NCBI GenBank assembly: GCA_022605955.1
Contig: JAKCOZ010000001.1
Coordinates: 18,034,146-18,098,145, forward strand
From: Rallus limicola
Taxonomy: Eukaryota > Chordata > Aves > Gruiformes > Rallidae
Direction: 5' to 3'
DNA length: 64,000 bases
In this document: positions 12,191-23,544 of the stretch, one piece after another
Layout of the letters: every line of letters starts with the position of its first letter
Position numbering within the stretch: the stretch's first letter is position 1
Made by a program: the position numbers and the translations under genes
The notes under the pieces: model-generated
The model's input: only the letters and a program-made list of their open reading frames with translations
Told to the model about the DNA's origin: nothing
The model's database searches: none

Positions 12191-15100
12191 CCTATGAGCA
12201 ATAGGACAACGTAGATCATGTGCTGTAAGTTTATACCCTGCTTTGCTGCACGCTAATTTTTGCATAGATGGATCTTGAGAGTCTAAAGCCTCTGTCCAGG
12301 AATTGCTGATTTGGTATCTACAAAGCCCTAGCTATTGCAGTGCAAATTGCAGAGGGATCTCAGTTGCCAGATCTTGCTGACTTCCCTAGTAAGAGCCAGA
12401 GTTTAATCAATTATCAGTGAAAGTAGTCAATTTTTTATGTCTCTTTTTACTATATTCAGAGGGAAATGCAGTGTCTTCTTTTTTGGCAGTCTGAGCCAGG
12501 TGATATTTGCCTGCATTTGCCTCAAGAAATGCATCTTACTTAAGCAAAACTTTCCCTTTGTTGGTCTTCATATCAGGTTGGGAAACATTCAGTAAGTGGA
12601 GATAACAGTTACCTCAATATTTCACTTGTGACATAAAAAGAACTACAGCTTTGCCAAAAAATACAAAGAAAAGAAAGACTATAAAACACCACTGCAGGTG
12701 GTGCATGGAGAAAGCTTCTTTTGAAACAGACCTAAGCTGGTATAATTGCAGAGGTTTCACAGGTCAAAAATGTGGTGCATCATCGGAGCCCAATGGTGCA
12801 GTTGTGGAAAAGGAAGTGAAGTGCTGGTCACTGCAGCGTGATGGTCACAGTTGCTTGCTCATGGTTTGCTTGACTGTATTCATCTCTTGTCTTTCCTTCC
12901 TTTGCCCATCTGGCTAGAGAGGAGCATACAGATGTTCACTGTAATATTTACAGAAGCATTTTTGCTCATCTTAATCTTTTTTGAAAGCTCTCTAAATTGC
13001 TGTGGAGAGGAAAAATGCTTTTTGAAAGAAAACTGATTTAGGATGCCATAAGGTAGACTTTCTTCCTAGTACATTACACATCCCTTTATTCATCAGAAAA
13101 ATGTGGTCCATAGACAAAACACAGAAAATACTCCTGACAGAGTGGGAATTGATAGATTGCAGGTGGAAAGGATCTCAGAGTTCAGAAGCAGGACCCAAGA
13201 AACTTCTATAAAATTAATTTAATGCTGTTGTCGGTCTGACACTTGAACTGGTCTTAGTCACCAGTGTCTCACTCACAGATGTACCAAATGCAGCTCACAG
13301 CTGACCACTCATTATTGCAGATCTGGATATCTCCTGAATAGAGTGGGTCTCTGTTTTGCTGCAAGTGCTTTAATATTTGATGAGCACAACAAACTTTTAA
13401 GACAGAACCAGAGAGACAAAGGAGAATTGAAGACAAGTATCTTGGGATGAAGAGCTACAGCATCAAGGGCCTGCTCTTGAAGATTTTTTGAGATTAGCTG
13501 TGTTTTACAAAACAGAGCACTGATCAGTTGCATGCAAATAAATAAAGCAGCAAAGCTCTTAAAAAAGAGATTGGTAAGATGATAGAATATTCAGCAAGGA
13601 AAACAGGACAAGTTTTGAAATGAAGAGGAAAAGGCAAATTATCTCATGACTGACACTGCGCCAGCTCAGTTCTTTTACTTCCATACCAGAGATGACTACC
13701 TCATTTGGAAAAGACAGAAGATGGTATCTATACACACTGGAGGAAAGGATAATTAGCAGGAAGTCAGGTGAGAAGCAAAAGTGCAACCTGGTTAATTGTG
13801 TAGCTTGACATAAAAGTATTTCTAAGGAGCACTAACATCAGTGGACCTATTAGTTTAATTCTGTGTTCTCCACTGTTATGGCCCAGGTCTCCATATCCTC
13901 TGACATTTTGTGGCACATCCGCAAGCATGGCTGTCCAGAAATAGCTAGATTCACAGACCAAGCAGAAATTGCACAAAAGGGCCTTAGTTTTTGTGCCAGC
14001 CCTGATGCTATGTTTTTGTTTTCATAGTGGCTTTGTTATAACCTTGGGGAATGTTATGCTACTTCCAATTCCACACAGGATTGTGATGAGCTGTCAGTTT
14101 CTACCACAAGACATCGTGAATAGCTTTAAAGGGAAAAAGTCCCCACTGTAAATTTGGAAGACCAGCCAAGCACAAAATCTGCTCTTTTGTACTGGTGAAA
14201 GAGACATTCTGGAGGGATTCATCTTACTTAACTTCTATTTGATTATCGAGTAGTGCCTACAGTGCATCTGGATGTATTTGACTTAATGACCTTGGCTCCT
14301 CTTCATAGCTATTCGAAACCTAGTCATTACAACCAGTGGAGACTGGATAGCACTCCCTCTTCCCACTTTCTTCCAGAATATTTTCTAGTAGTCCCAGAAG
14401 CCTCTGCCATGAGGAGTATTGGCCATTCAGAATAGAGATGTTAAGAATCATTCCTTGTCCCAGAGAATTTCTAGTTCAGTTAGTCAAGACAGAAAAAACT
14501 GGAAGAAAGGCATTATTATCATGTACTACAACTGTGTTATTTCTTTCCCCTTGTTCCTAAGTGATGTGCACTGCATACAAATTAAATTCAAACTAGGGAG
14601 CTTCAGGAAGATGTGAAATAGTATTATTTGGAACAGAGTTCTGAAGGAAAGTGTGTGATGCATCACTAACTATAGAGAGATACAGCCAGACCTTCGGCTC
14701 ACCTTTCTTCTAGGGGCAAACACACATGCAGCTTCTTCATGGAAAAATGCAGTACATTTCTTTCCACTAAAACACATCGATGCTTAAAGCAAATGATCAC
14801 ATCTCTGTAGTGTAAAAACACTGTGTTATGGGAGATGCCATAAAGGTCCACACTTGCACACTTAAGTTTACAGCTAATGCAATAGGAGTAGACTGAGCTC
14901 CACCATGGTGTTGCATTTTACATAAGGTAAGGACACACACAGTGTTATAAATGATTGACAACTCAGAAGGCCTGTATAAGTTGATCATGTACCTGAAAAT
15001 TGAGATTTATGAGGAATCTCATTTTTCCACTCTAATTTGTGTCTATTACCATCACTTTATTCAAAGTAGGTCTTACTCCATGTCTCATCCCACCAGGCTT

Positions 15101-15746
15101 ATGTGCAAATTTTGCCCACATTAGAGAAAAATATGTAAAATACAAGCAGAACAATGAAAAAAAAAAAAAAGAAAATGTAGCTGGGCTTTTGTGGAGCAAG
15201 TAAAATTGCTTACACAGAAGTTAAGACAAGTTATTGTGATGATACCTAATAGCCTTATAATCCATGAGACCTGAACATCTGAGACAGATAAGAAAGATAA
15301 AACTCACATAGGACTGCAAGAATTTGCTCATCAGTCTTGAAAAGTTTAATTTGCTTTTATATTTGGATGACAATAACTTCCCATGTGACTATCAGATAAA
15401 TCCTAATGACATCGTGGTTTTTGCTACAGTGAAGGTTGGATGTAGCTTAGAGTATCTTGTCTGAGCTCTGGCAGTAAAAGTGTCAAACTGGCATTTTTTT
15501 CAGCACTTTTGATACATCTTTCATAAAAGCCAGCAAACAGCAGTGGGAATAGGAGTAAAGATGGCAATCCCAACTTCCTTTGGCCACAGCTGAAATTAAT
15601 CTTTCATAAGTTTCTTGCTGATGGAGGTAACCTTAAAGAAAGTAACTTTTCCTATTTACATTCATAGTAATAGGTGCAAATGCCAGAGAACTAGCCAAAT
15701 GTTAACAACTGAAAAGGCTTATGGTTATATATTTTTAAAGTAATAA

Positions 15747-15748
<2 letters not shown>
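12191..15748. other. Unique non-coding DNA, no gene seen
   Basis: AT-rich single-copy sequence with a run of 14 A at 15157-15170. No coding exon, transposon end or RNA gene was recognised. The short frames at 12.65-13.04 and 13.3-14.6 kb show no family signature. Confidence 0.55.
15157..15170. repeat. Poly(A) tract
   Basis: Fourteen consecutive A. The sequence upstream does not look like a retroposed transcript, so I record only the homopolymer. Confidence 0.8.
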
Positions 15749-15790
<42 letters not shown>

Positions 15791-15806
15791 TGTGTGTGAG
15801 TGTGTC
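15749..15806. repeat. (TG)n microsatellite, interrupted
   Basis: About 20 perfect TG units (15749-15788), then a TC interruption, four more TG units, an AG interruption and a short TG tail. This is the longest simple repeat in the window. Alternating TG tracts of this length can adopt Z-DNA and are usually length-polymorphic. Confidence 0.95.
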
Positions 15807-18255
15807 TAAAAATATAAATTAGAATTGGGGATACATCTACGTTATGGAAGAGTGTAGCTGGTGTTTTTAAGAAGACTAATTCTGTGCTTATTTCTAGGAT
15901 AACTCTTTGTTACATTCAGATGAGCTATGATTACCTAGAAGACACTAAAAGGTAGAGACAAGAGGTGCATATCTTCACTCTTGGAATTTATGCCTTATGA
16001 ATCAACAAAACCAAATCTTTTTAAAATGTTCCAGCATGTCAGCACAAACTTTACAACCTGACCCTTAATAAAGCTTAAACTTTTAAGTAACTGTTCTTTT
16101 GAAAATGAGACTTAACTTCAGATCCTTGAAGATACTTAGTCCTGTAGCTCCTATTCATTTAAATTTAAATACCTTTGAGGACATGAACTCTTAAATCTAA
16201 TCAAGCACATATGAAAATGTTCCTCTAAATATGTAGCATTAGCGGCGTATCTCCAACAGAAACTTAATTCAGGCTAAAGTAGCACGTACATGTGAAGTGT
16301 AGGAAACATTCTGGAATAAATCTGTGAATGCAAGCACATGATCCACCACTAGCAAACTCTGGTAGTTTAACAAGCCATTGACTTTTGGTCAAGCTACACC
16401 AAAACTGCAGTGGGACAATTTGTGCACTTGCTGCTTGTAAGGTAAAGAGGCTTAATATTGAGCATCAGCTGATGACATGAAAATTAGTGTGTTTCTAGCC
16501 ATAACCTGTATGTAATATGCTTAGTCAGTGTCCACGTATACTGCTTTACTTCCATTCAACTAAATCCACTGTCCAAGCAGATTACATGCTACTCTTGCAT
16601 AGGTCTGTACTTAAATCAGTCTTTCAGGTGAAACTATGTGGTTCAGCTAGGCATCAAGGCTAACTTAGGTTTCTTCTATAGCCTGCACAAGTGGTGGAGA
16701 GATATAGCCATCCCAAAGGTTATTCATCCTGTTCTAAGACAGCATCTAAGAGAGTCGCTATCAGCTTCAGAGCAAACCTAGGCAAACAGGCTGCAGAAAT
16801 CACTTACTGTTTAGAAGGCAAAGGTAAGAAAGATTTATCCTGTCTCAAATATCCAAATATAGAGCTGTTCAGAAATTGTGAAATAGGTTTTCCTGAAAAA
16901 CACATAGAGTAGTTTTAAATCTTCATAAACTAACCACAGTGATATGTGGAACACCAGCTATGTCATCCAGTGATTATTTTTTTTTCTGAAATCATGAAAA
17001 GGAGTAAAAAAAAAAAAAGACAGTAACTATTGTGGTGCTCTTACCTACCATGTTTCAGGAATGAAAACAACTGAAATTGTTTAAAAATTGATAGTTCAGA
17101 TCCTAGAGCTTATATTCAGGAAAGTTGCATATCTATATTATAATGCAAAGATTATGATGGGGGAGGTGAGACATGTTAGGTTTATCTCTCTACAGTTTTC
17201 TTGCACACCAAAACACTACATGTTGGGGTGGAGTTTCTGAAAAAGTGGCTGAAAATATCATCGTACAACATCATTTGCCTATGCTGTTTTCTCATTTACA
17301 TAGTGTTGTATGTCATGCTTCAGGCTATGAGCCTACAGATGGATTCATAGTAGATTTAGTTTACTGAAATGTCTAGTCTGGGTTGTGTTTTGATCCTGGG
17401 ATGATTTACACACATTAGTTACCTAACTGAAAAGTATGTATTTCATTAACAGTTAAGAAAGGTTAAAAGCTCTAGAGTTAAGGTCTTTGTTTAAATACTT
17501 AAAATCTTACTGCAATTCATTACAAATGCTGTCTTTTTGCTACCATATGAAAAAAAAAAGTAGGTTTTTAAAAAATTTTGCTCTTCTACATGCAATGCAA
17601 GAAGGAATTTATCTTATTTTTATCACTAAAATATCAGCACTGTGTAATGTTATGTCACCACAATGTATTTTACAGGGACCTGATAGCTTCTGTCACACAG
17701 TCTTGGAGCAGATAGGAAGCAATGTAATGTGTTCAGCCAGTTGCATTGTGCCATGTATGAAAGGCCAGAACCCTTCTTGACCCTGGGCCAGTGGCATTCA
17801 ACCTCCTTTTATTGGGTTAATAAAACTACAAATATTGTCAATAGCCCTAAAAGCATTTGTTCCTTTTCAAAGTCCACTCACTACATTTAGTTTGATGACC
17901 TTATCTGCAATAAGCTAACTCTACAGATTATTAATTATTATCAGGAAACCTTTGTGTACAATTTCAAAGCTGTGGATAATGCTCCACATACAGGAAAAAC
18001 ACAAGGAGATAGATTCTGACCCCAGGATTTCTATTCTTTTTTCTCTCTTGCCATGCTGCAGGGAATACCTGGCAGGGAGGAAGACAGTGTTCATTTACTC
18101 TTTGCAGTGTTGGCTTCCAGAACTCAGCTTTGGGACAGCACCTGCCTCTGTAGGCATGCATGGGGTACACATGATGACTGCTGCGATGAGGCCAGTGCAG
18201 ACTGTATGCTGGCTCCACTTGTGATTGAAATTTAAGACTTTCTGGCCAATACAGG
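15807..18255. other. Unique non-coding DNA, no gene seen
   Basis: AT-rich single-copy sequence with a 13-A run at 17006-17018. The open frames (16691-16912, 17173-17367 and 17487-17780) are short, start without context and give low-complexity or unrecognised peptides. Confidence 0.55.
17006..17018. repeat. Poly(A) tract
   Basis: Thirteen consecutive A between GGAGT and GACAG. Confidence 0.8.
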
Positions 18256-18385
18256 ATCAGAGAGTCACAGAAGGGCAGGGGTTAGAAGGGACCTCTGGAG
18301 ATCATCTCAACCCATCCAACCCCCCACCCCACACCATAGCAGGATCACTTACAGCAGCTTGGGATCACCTAGAGCAGGCTGAGGA
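18256..18385 (-). mobile_element. CR1 LINE fragment, antisense 3' end
   Basis: Read on the plus strand, this starts with AGAGAGTCACAGAAGGGCAG, then GGGTTAGAAGGGACCTCTGG, GATCAT and CCAACCCCCC. That is the reverse complement of the CR1 3' untranslated end. It runs on for roughly 60 bases with the CR1-like AGCAGGATCAC and CTAGAGCAGGCTG words and then fades. The piece is about 130 bp and 5'-truncated, as most CR1 copies are, and carries no coding sequence. Confidence 0.88.
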
Positions 18386-21300
18386 CAAATGGTAGCTCAC
18401 CACAGCACCAATGGTGGATGAGCAGATATGGGATGCAACTGGCTGTGACAGCTGTTGGGCATCTACATGGGGCCAGGCTAAGTGAGAGGAGACCCAGGAG
18501 CAATAAGCCTGTGGTCTCACCCAGTAGACTTCACAGCAGTGTGGAGATTGTAACCTGTGTCTACTGGAGACTGTGTGGAAAATTCAGACACTATGGTAAG
18601 GGGATGTGGGGCACATTAAAGGTCTGGAAATGTTTAAACATGCTCCCTCCCTGAGTTGAGCAGGCTTCCTGTCTAACCGTACTGCAATTATCCCTTTTCT
18701 GTTCCTTGAAATATCTCCACTCTCCCTGCCTTTCCCTACCTTCATTTCATGCCACTTGGAGTAAGATTTATTTTCAAGCAGAAGTAGTGAATTATGGTCA
18801 CGGTGCCACAGCCTCTCAGACCCCATATATCACAGAAAGCTCTTCACACCAATGTATTGCTAAGAATGTTTTTGCAAAAACTTGAGCTACTCCATGGGGG
18901 ATTTCTTTACACCACTACAATGTAAAAAGTAGTTCAACATTATGGTGCTTGCATAGGTATCTCTTCTCCTCATTTCTGATTGTTCTGTTCAGACTTGAGG
19001 ATGTATTTTGGGGACCTAATGGATGTCAAACAAGAGTGGATTTCATGGCAATGACTCATGATCCCTGCCAAGGAGGAATTTTGGACTGAAAGATTTTTTT
19101 TCTACTTTGAGAACCATTGAGAAAACAGCCCAACACTAAATCTCAACTCTCATCCCTTTTGGATGCCCTTGATGTATCATTATGCCTTGCCTAGTGCAGA
19201 ACTCTTAATGATGCACTTCCCAGTTTCATAAGGGAAAAACCAAGGTATGCGTAAGACACTTCCCTGTTGGGAAGCTGCGACATTCAGTCAAATGCTGTGA
19301 CTGTCAGGGTTGCCTTCCTGCTGGAAATCACTTTGCCCTGCATCACCTGCCTTTTGTGGCACAGAAGATCAAGCTCAAGGAAGTGTAGTCCTCTGTGAGG
19401 GTTGGGGCTTGTCTCATGAACTGGCAGCAGTAGCTGAACATCACAGTGATCACAATCACAATCACAATGGCCTTGCCCAGCAAAAACATTCCCAACACCA
19501 AAACCCATACCACCCATCAGCAAGTAGCACGCTATACAGGTGAACCACAGCACATAGACATGTCATCTTTGTCTGTTGTTGACTTTTCCCCCAACTGCTG
19601 GATATAAGCTTCCTGTGGGATTCCACTGACAGCGATGCTGGCCAGACCTCTGTTGCTGCATTTGGATGGCGCAAGCGTGAGCTCTGCCCTGGTCAATGCT
19701 GAGGCTCCGTGTGCTTCTGTTTCCATTTCCCTCTGAAACTATGGGCTCAGAGACATGGCCTTTCTCTTCACTCACACATAGCTGGGAGATGTTCGTTCAC
19801 AGGTCTAGTCAGCCACTGCTTCCAGAGTGAGAAGGAAAAAGACTGAAAAAGAGCAGGGAAGGGAGTTAGGTTTTTGGGGAAATGTGGAGAAAATGCCTCA
19901 GAAAATTGTGGAGCCAGGTAGTGAAGGCCCAGGAAATAGGATTTTTAATTGTGGGACACTTCTGCCTTGTACTTGACTTTTCTTACTTCTTGCAAGCTAC
20001 AGCAGCATGGGAAAAGGTAACCTGAGTTTGTAGCTACTACAAATGAACCAAGCACCTTGTTTCACTGCAATGTAACTAGCAGCACTTGATAAAATATTCC
20101 AAAATGTTCTTTTTCTCCATATTGAGAAGAAACAGAGACTAGGAGTAACTTAGGAAGTAGCAATATAATGCCAAACATTTTATCTCCACTTTGCTTTGTT
20201 TTATCACCACTTTAAACTATCTCAGTACTGCAAAGATAAGGAGTCAGTGTCAGTTACCCATTGGCATGGATTGCCCTGGTCAAACTTGTAGGAGAAAGGC
20301 ATCCTTGCTACAAAAGACCACGACGCAGATAGCATTTCTGCTAAGTTTCCAGCAAAAAGAAGAAGCTGTATTTGTAGCTGAATCATTCTGAGAGATGGTC
20401 TGATCAATGCAATATTGCTAGGGAATGCTGACAAAGGGATTCTTGCGCTGCATAATGGAAAGCACTCTATGGGCACAGCAATTAGCCTGACATCTTCACC
20501 AGCATATGACTACCTAGAAGGCCCATTTCCAAAGGAGTTTGACTGTGCACTGTAGTGTTGTGAAGCTCTGGGTATTTGTTGTAGTACTTCAGTGAGATGA
20601 CAACCTACTTTGGAAAAAAGTCTGGTCCTGTAGATTTAGCCCTTTGAGTATTTGATTCTGGGTCTCAGAAATATCTGTAAGCAAAGAAACAGGGAGAAAA
20701 AAAAAAAGAGAAGAAAAAAGGTTGTCTGATGAAGTTGCATATCTGGAGAATGCCCAGCAGGGAGTCACAGAAAGATGCAAATCATATTCTTTATAAAAAA
20801 ACCCCACCCCAAAACTCAAAAAAAAGATATTAATAATTGCAAACCAACCTCAAAAAACCGAATTGAAAAATCAACCAACTGCAAATCAATTACATACAAA
20901 TGGATAAAGCAGAGACAGAAAGATACTGGTCGGCTGGTTGGTTTGTTTTGCTTTACTGTCTCCTGTTGCAGTGGATATGACATGCATATTAGCCCCAGAT
21001 GAATTATTAATAATCAAGAAAGTCATTGACAAATGAATTATTAATGACAAAGCACAGAGTAGAAAACATCCCTTGAGCCAAGTGGTAGGCAAGGGGTTCA
21101 GCACAATACTTTGCCAGGAATGAACAGGGGTTCAGATACCAGTCTCGGCCTCTTGCTCCCCAGAGATCAGGAGGAAGGATGACCTCACATTGCTTGGCAA
21201 ATGTCTGCAGGGAAGGCAGCTCTTGCCACCATTTAGAACAGCCTTTCTGCCTAAATGAAGACTGGCCCTTTGTGGCTTCAACTACTGCTTGCATCTTCAT

Positions 21301-22140
21301 GATTCAGAAAAATGCCTGAGCTGTACAGTGTCACATAGAGGAAAATGATGGGACAGGAGCTCTGAACTCATTAGTAGACACTTAGGACACATCAGGAAAG
21401 ACAACCCAAGTAAAGGTATCTGGTATGTCAACCCCAGTCTTACAGAAAAGCAGGCATTATCGAAGGAGCAGTTAGTTATCTGCTGCAGCAACCAGGTCCT
21501 TCACCAGATGCAAGAGTTAAGACAGATCCAACCTGCTCTTCCAAATGAAGTCTACCACATTTCCTAACCTGTCTGTTCCCAGTGGGATTCATGTGGCTTG
21601 GAGCTCTGTTTCCACTGATCCTTACCACCACCTGTGGGATGCAAGTACATTTGTACTGTGGGGCTTTTACAGGCTCTGGAGTTAGCTCAGGAAATGTTCC
21701 CAAGAGCCATCATGAATAAAGACAGCTCCATTTTCAAAACATGCGAGGACTTGTAGAAGGCCAGCAGAGACAAGTCTGGAAGTTTTACTCTCTCACAGGC
21801 ACCAGTGTGCCTTCCTCCTTGGATGACACCCTCCTCCTTCCCCTTCCCAAGGGAAGAACCTAGGGGTAACTTGGCCAACAGTGGGGGAAGTTGAGTACTT
21901 TTGTTTGTTTCTTGGAGAGGTTTCTGTAAGTCAAGGAAAATAGAGATGCTGTCATCCCAAATCTCACCTCCCTTGTATACATGGGACTTCCTAGATCTGC
22001 GTCAGGGAAAAGTATAGGATTTTTCTTTTAAAATTTATATATCATCTCCTATTCTCTAAGGATTCCTCAGGTTTAGGTTTTCTGAATTCCCAGTAAGGAA
22101 ATGAGTGTTTTTGGTTTTTTCTCCTTTCCCATTAGATTAA
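18386..22140. other. Unique non-coding DNA, no gene seen
   Basis: Mostly single-copy. A (CACAAT)3 run lies at 19451-19468 and A/C-rich low-complexity stretches at about 20697-20722 and 20798-20830. Overlapping short frames on both strands at 19.3-19.8 and 21.0-21.9 kb give no recognisable protein. Confidence 0.55.
19451..19468. repeat. (CACAAT)3 short tandem repeat
   Basis: Three exact six-base units in a row. Confidence 0.8.
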
Positions 22141-22450
22141 AACAAGGGGGGAAATTTTAAAAAGGGGGGAAGGGGAGAAGAAGATAAAACTCATTGTGTC
22201 TGTAATGCATGGGGTTTGGTAGGTATCAATGGCAGACAGTAGGATTTATCTTATTAGTCACAAAAATAAAGATAATAGGTGATGCTGTGTGAGGACGGGG
22301 GATTGGTCTGGGAAAACACAAGAGAGAGGAGAAGCCCAGAGATCTTGGGAAGGGAAAGGGGGGAACTATTCCCACACTGGGGGGAAAAGGGAAAGGGAAT
22401 AGTAAGGTCTGGGGGTGGGGATGCAGACTGGAAACTGTGGGGGAGCAGGG
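22141..22450. repeat. Purine- and G-rich low-complexity region
   Basis: The plus strand is strongly biased to A and G. At 22347-22363 it has GGGAAGGGAAAGGGGGG, and at 22379-22397 a run of six G followed by two further GGG blocks. Such clusters of G runs fit the intramolecular G-quadruplex pattern. No gene is evident. Confidence 0.6.
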
Positions 22451-22946
22451 CTGCGCCTGTGGCTCAAAGTCCTAAATGAAGGGACTCACGTTTCACTTAA
22501 ATTGGAGAGAACAGCAGTTCTGTTGCCAGTTAACTCGATACAGACATACTGTCAAAGGAATATTTGTGCTCACGGAAAAGCCCCAGTGGTGGCTGCAGCT
22601 GCGTTTTTAAACAGGGCTCTGTTTCATCAGCATGCACGGGGGGATGGCAGAGGCAGGAAGGATTCAGTTCAAGGTCAGAGGTGTCTCCCACTGTCCCTCT
22701 GATTGGTGCTTGGCTTAACCTGCATGCAACACTGTACCTGGGGCTACCCCATTCCTCCCCAGTATGGGAGTCCTGCACCCCAGAGAGTTACAGCTCAGCA
22801 AAGAGCAGCTTTGCTTTGTTTAATTTGCACCCCACTGGCATTAATGAGCACCTAATTTGCAGTGTTTGCCTCCAGACTGTCTCTGGGGCAAAGGCATATG
22901 ATGTGCGTGGGGAATCCATGGTGTGCATGGAGAATCTCTCGTCCTC
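22451..22946. other. Unique non-coding DNA left of the solo LTR
   Basis: A single-copy stretch. The longest frame here (22564-23133) runs out of this segment into the LTR and shows no domain, so it is not called as a gene. Confidence 0.55.
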
Positions 22947-22951
22947 TGGTG
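22947..22951. repeat. Target-site duplication, left copy
   Basis: TGGTG immediately before the LTR terminus. The identical five bases follow the other terminus at 23540-23544. Five-base duplications are usual for ERVL integrases. Confidence 0.75.
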
Positions 22952-23539
22952 TGTCGTGGTTTCACCCCGGCTTGGGCCGAGATCCACGCAGCTGCCTGCT
23001 CCTTAAAGTAAAAGAGCAGGAGAAAAGGGAAAAAGGGGAGGGGGGAAACAAGGGAAGGGAAAAGGAAGGGGCAAATAACTCCAAAACCAAGAAACTAAGA
23101 GGCCCGTGGGTTGGGATAAGGATAGTTTACTAAGATAACAGAAAAATAAAATATATACAATGCTAACAGGACTATAGAGCAAAAGAATATGAAAATATTG
23201 ATACACAATGCAGTTTCTCACCGAACCACACAACTCAGGCCGTACCACCCAGAGCCGTCCCGGAACCCGACCGTCCCCCAAGACCCTCGCGTCCCGGCCG
23301 CTCGCGTCCCGGAACCGCCCCTTCTTCCTCCCATCAGCCCCCCTTTTTCCTGGGCAGGACGTAATTGGCATGGAATACTCTCTTTGGCCCATCTGGGTCA
23401 CCTGTCCTGGCCTTGACTGTCTGACTGCAACTAAAAACATCAGGGTGTTATCAGCACTGTTTTCATTTTAACTCCCAAACACAGCATTCCATCCGCTGCT
23501 ACAAATGAAATTAACTCTATCCTGACTGAAACCAGGACA
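22952..23539 (-). mobile_element. Solo LTR of an ERVL-type endogenous retrovirus
   Basis: A 588-bp element. Read on the minus strand it begins TGTCCTGGTTTCAG, continues GATAGAGTTAATTT, and ends GGGTGAAACCACGACA. This gives the TG...CA ends and opening words of the bird ERVL LTR class. Identical TGGTG pentamers flank it and there is no internal viral sequence on either side, so it is a solo LTR left by recombination. A CpG-dense segment at about 23220-23330 holds two copies of CTCGCGTCCCGG (23286-23297, 23301-23312) and could be the promoter part. An AGTAAA poly(A)-signal variant on the minus strand lies at 23126-23131, followed by CTTATCCCAACCCAC, which matches ERVL U5 organisation. The 145-codon minus frame and the 75- and 87-codon plus frames inside it are not genes. 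The family call is from memory of consensus wording; the ends and duplication are seen directly. Confidence 0.85.
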
Positions 23540-23544
23540 TGGTG
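23540..23544. repeat. Target-site duplication, right copy
   Basis: TGGTG directly after the GGACA terminus of the LTR, matching 22947-22951 exactly. Confidence 0.75.

Noticed and set aside
17785..17815. hAT-type terminus (CCAGTGGCATTCAACCTCCTTTT)
   Set aside because: Only one end with a partial match, and no inverted partner within about 1 kb.
22564..23133. 189-codon plus-strand frame, the longest in the window
   Set aside because: It crosses the LTR boundary at 22952, ends in purine-rich LTR sequence and shows no domain. A frame spanning an insertion junction is almost certainly chance.
23003..23440. 145-codon minus-strand frame
   Set aside because: It lies entirely inside the solo LTR. 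LTRs of this class do not encode protein, and the C-terminal Leu/Pro-rich run is the purine-rich tract read in antisense.
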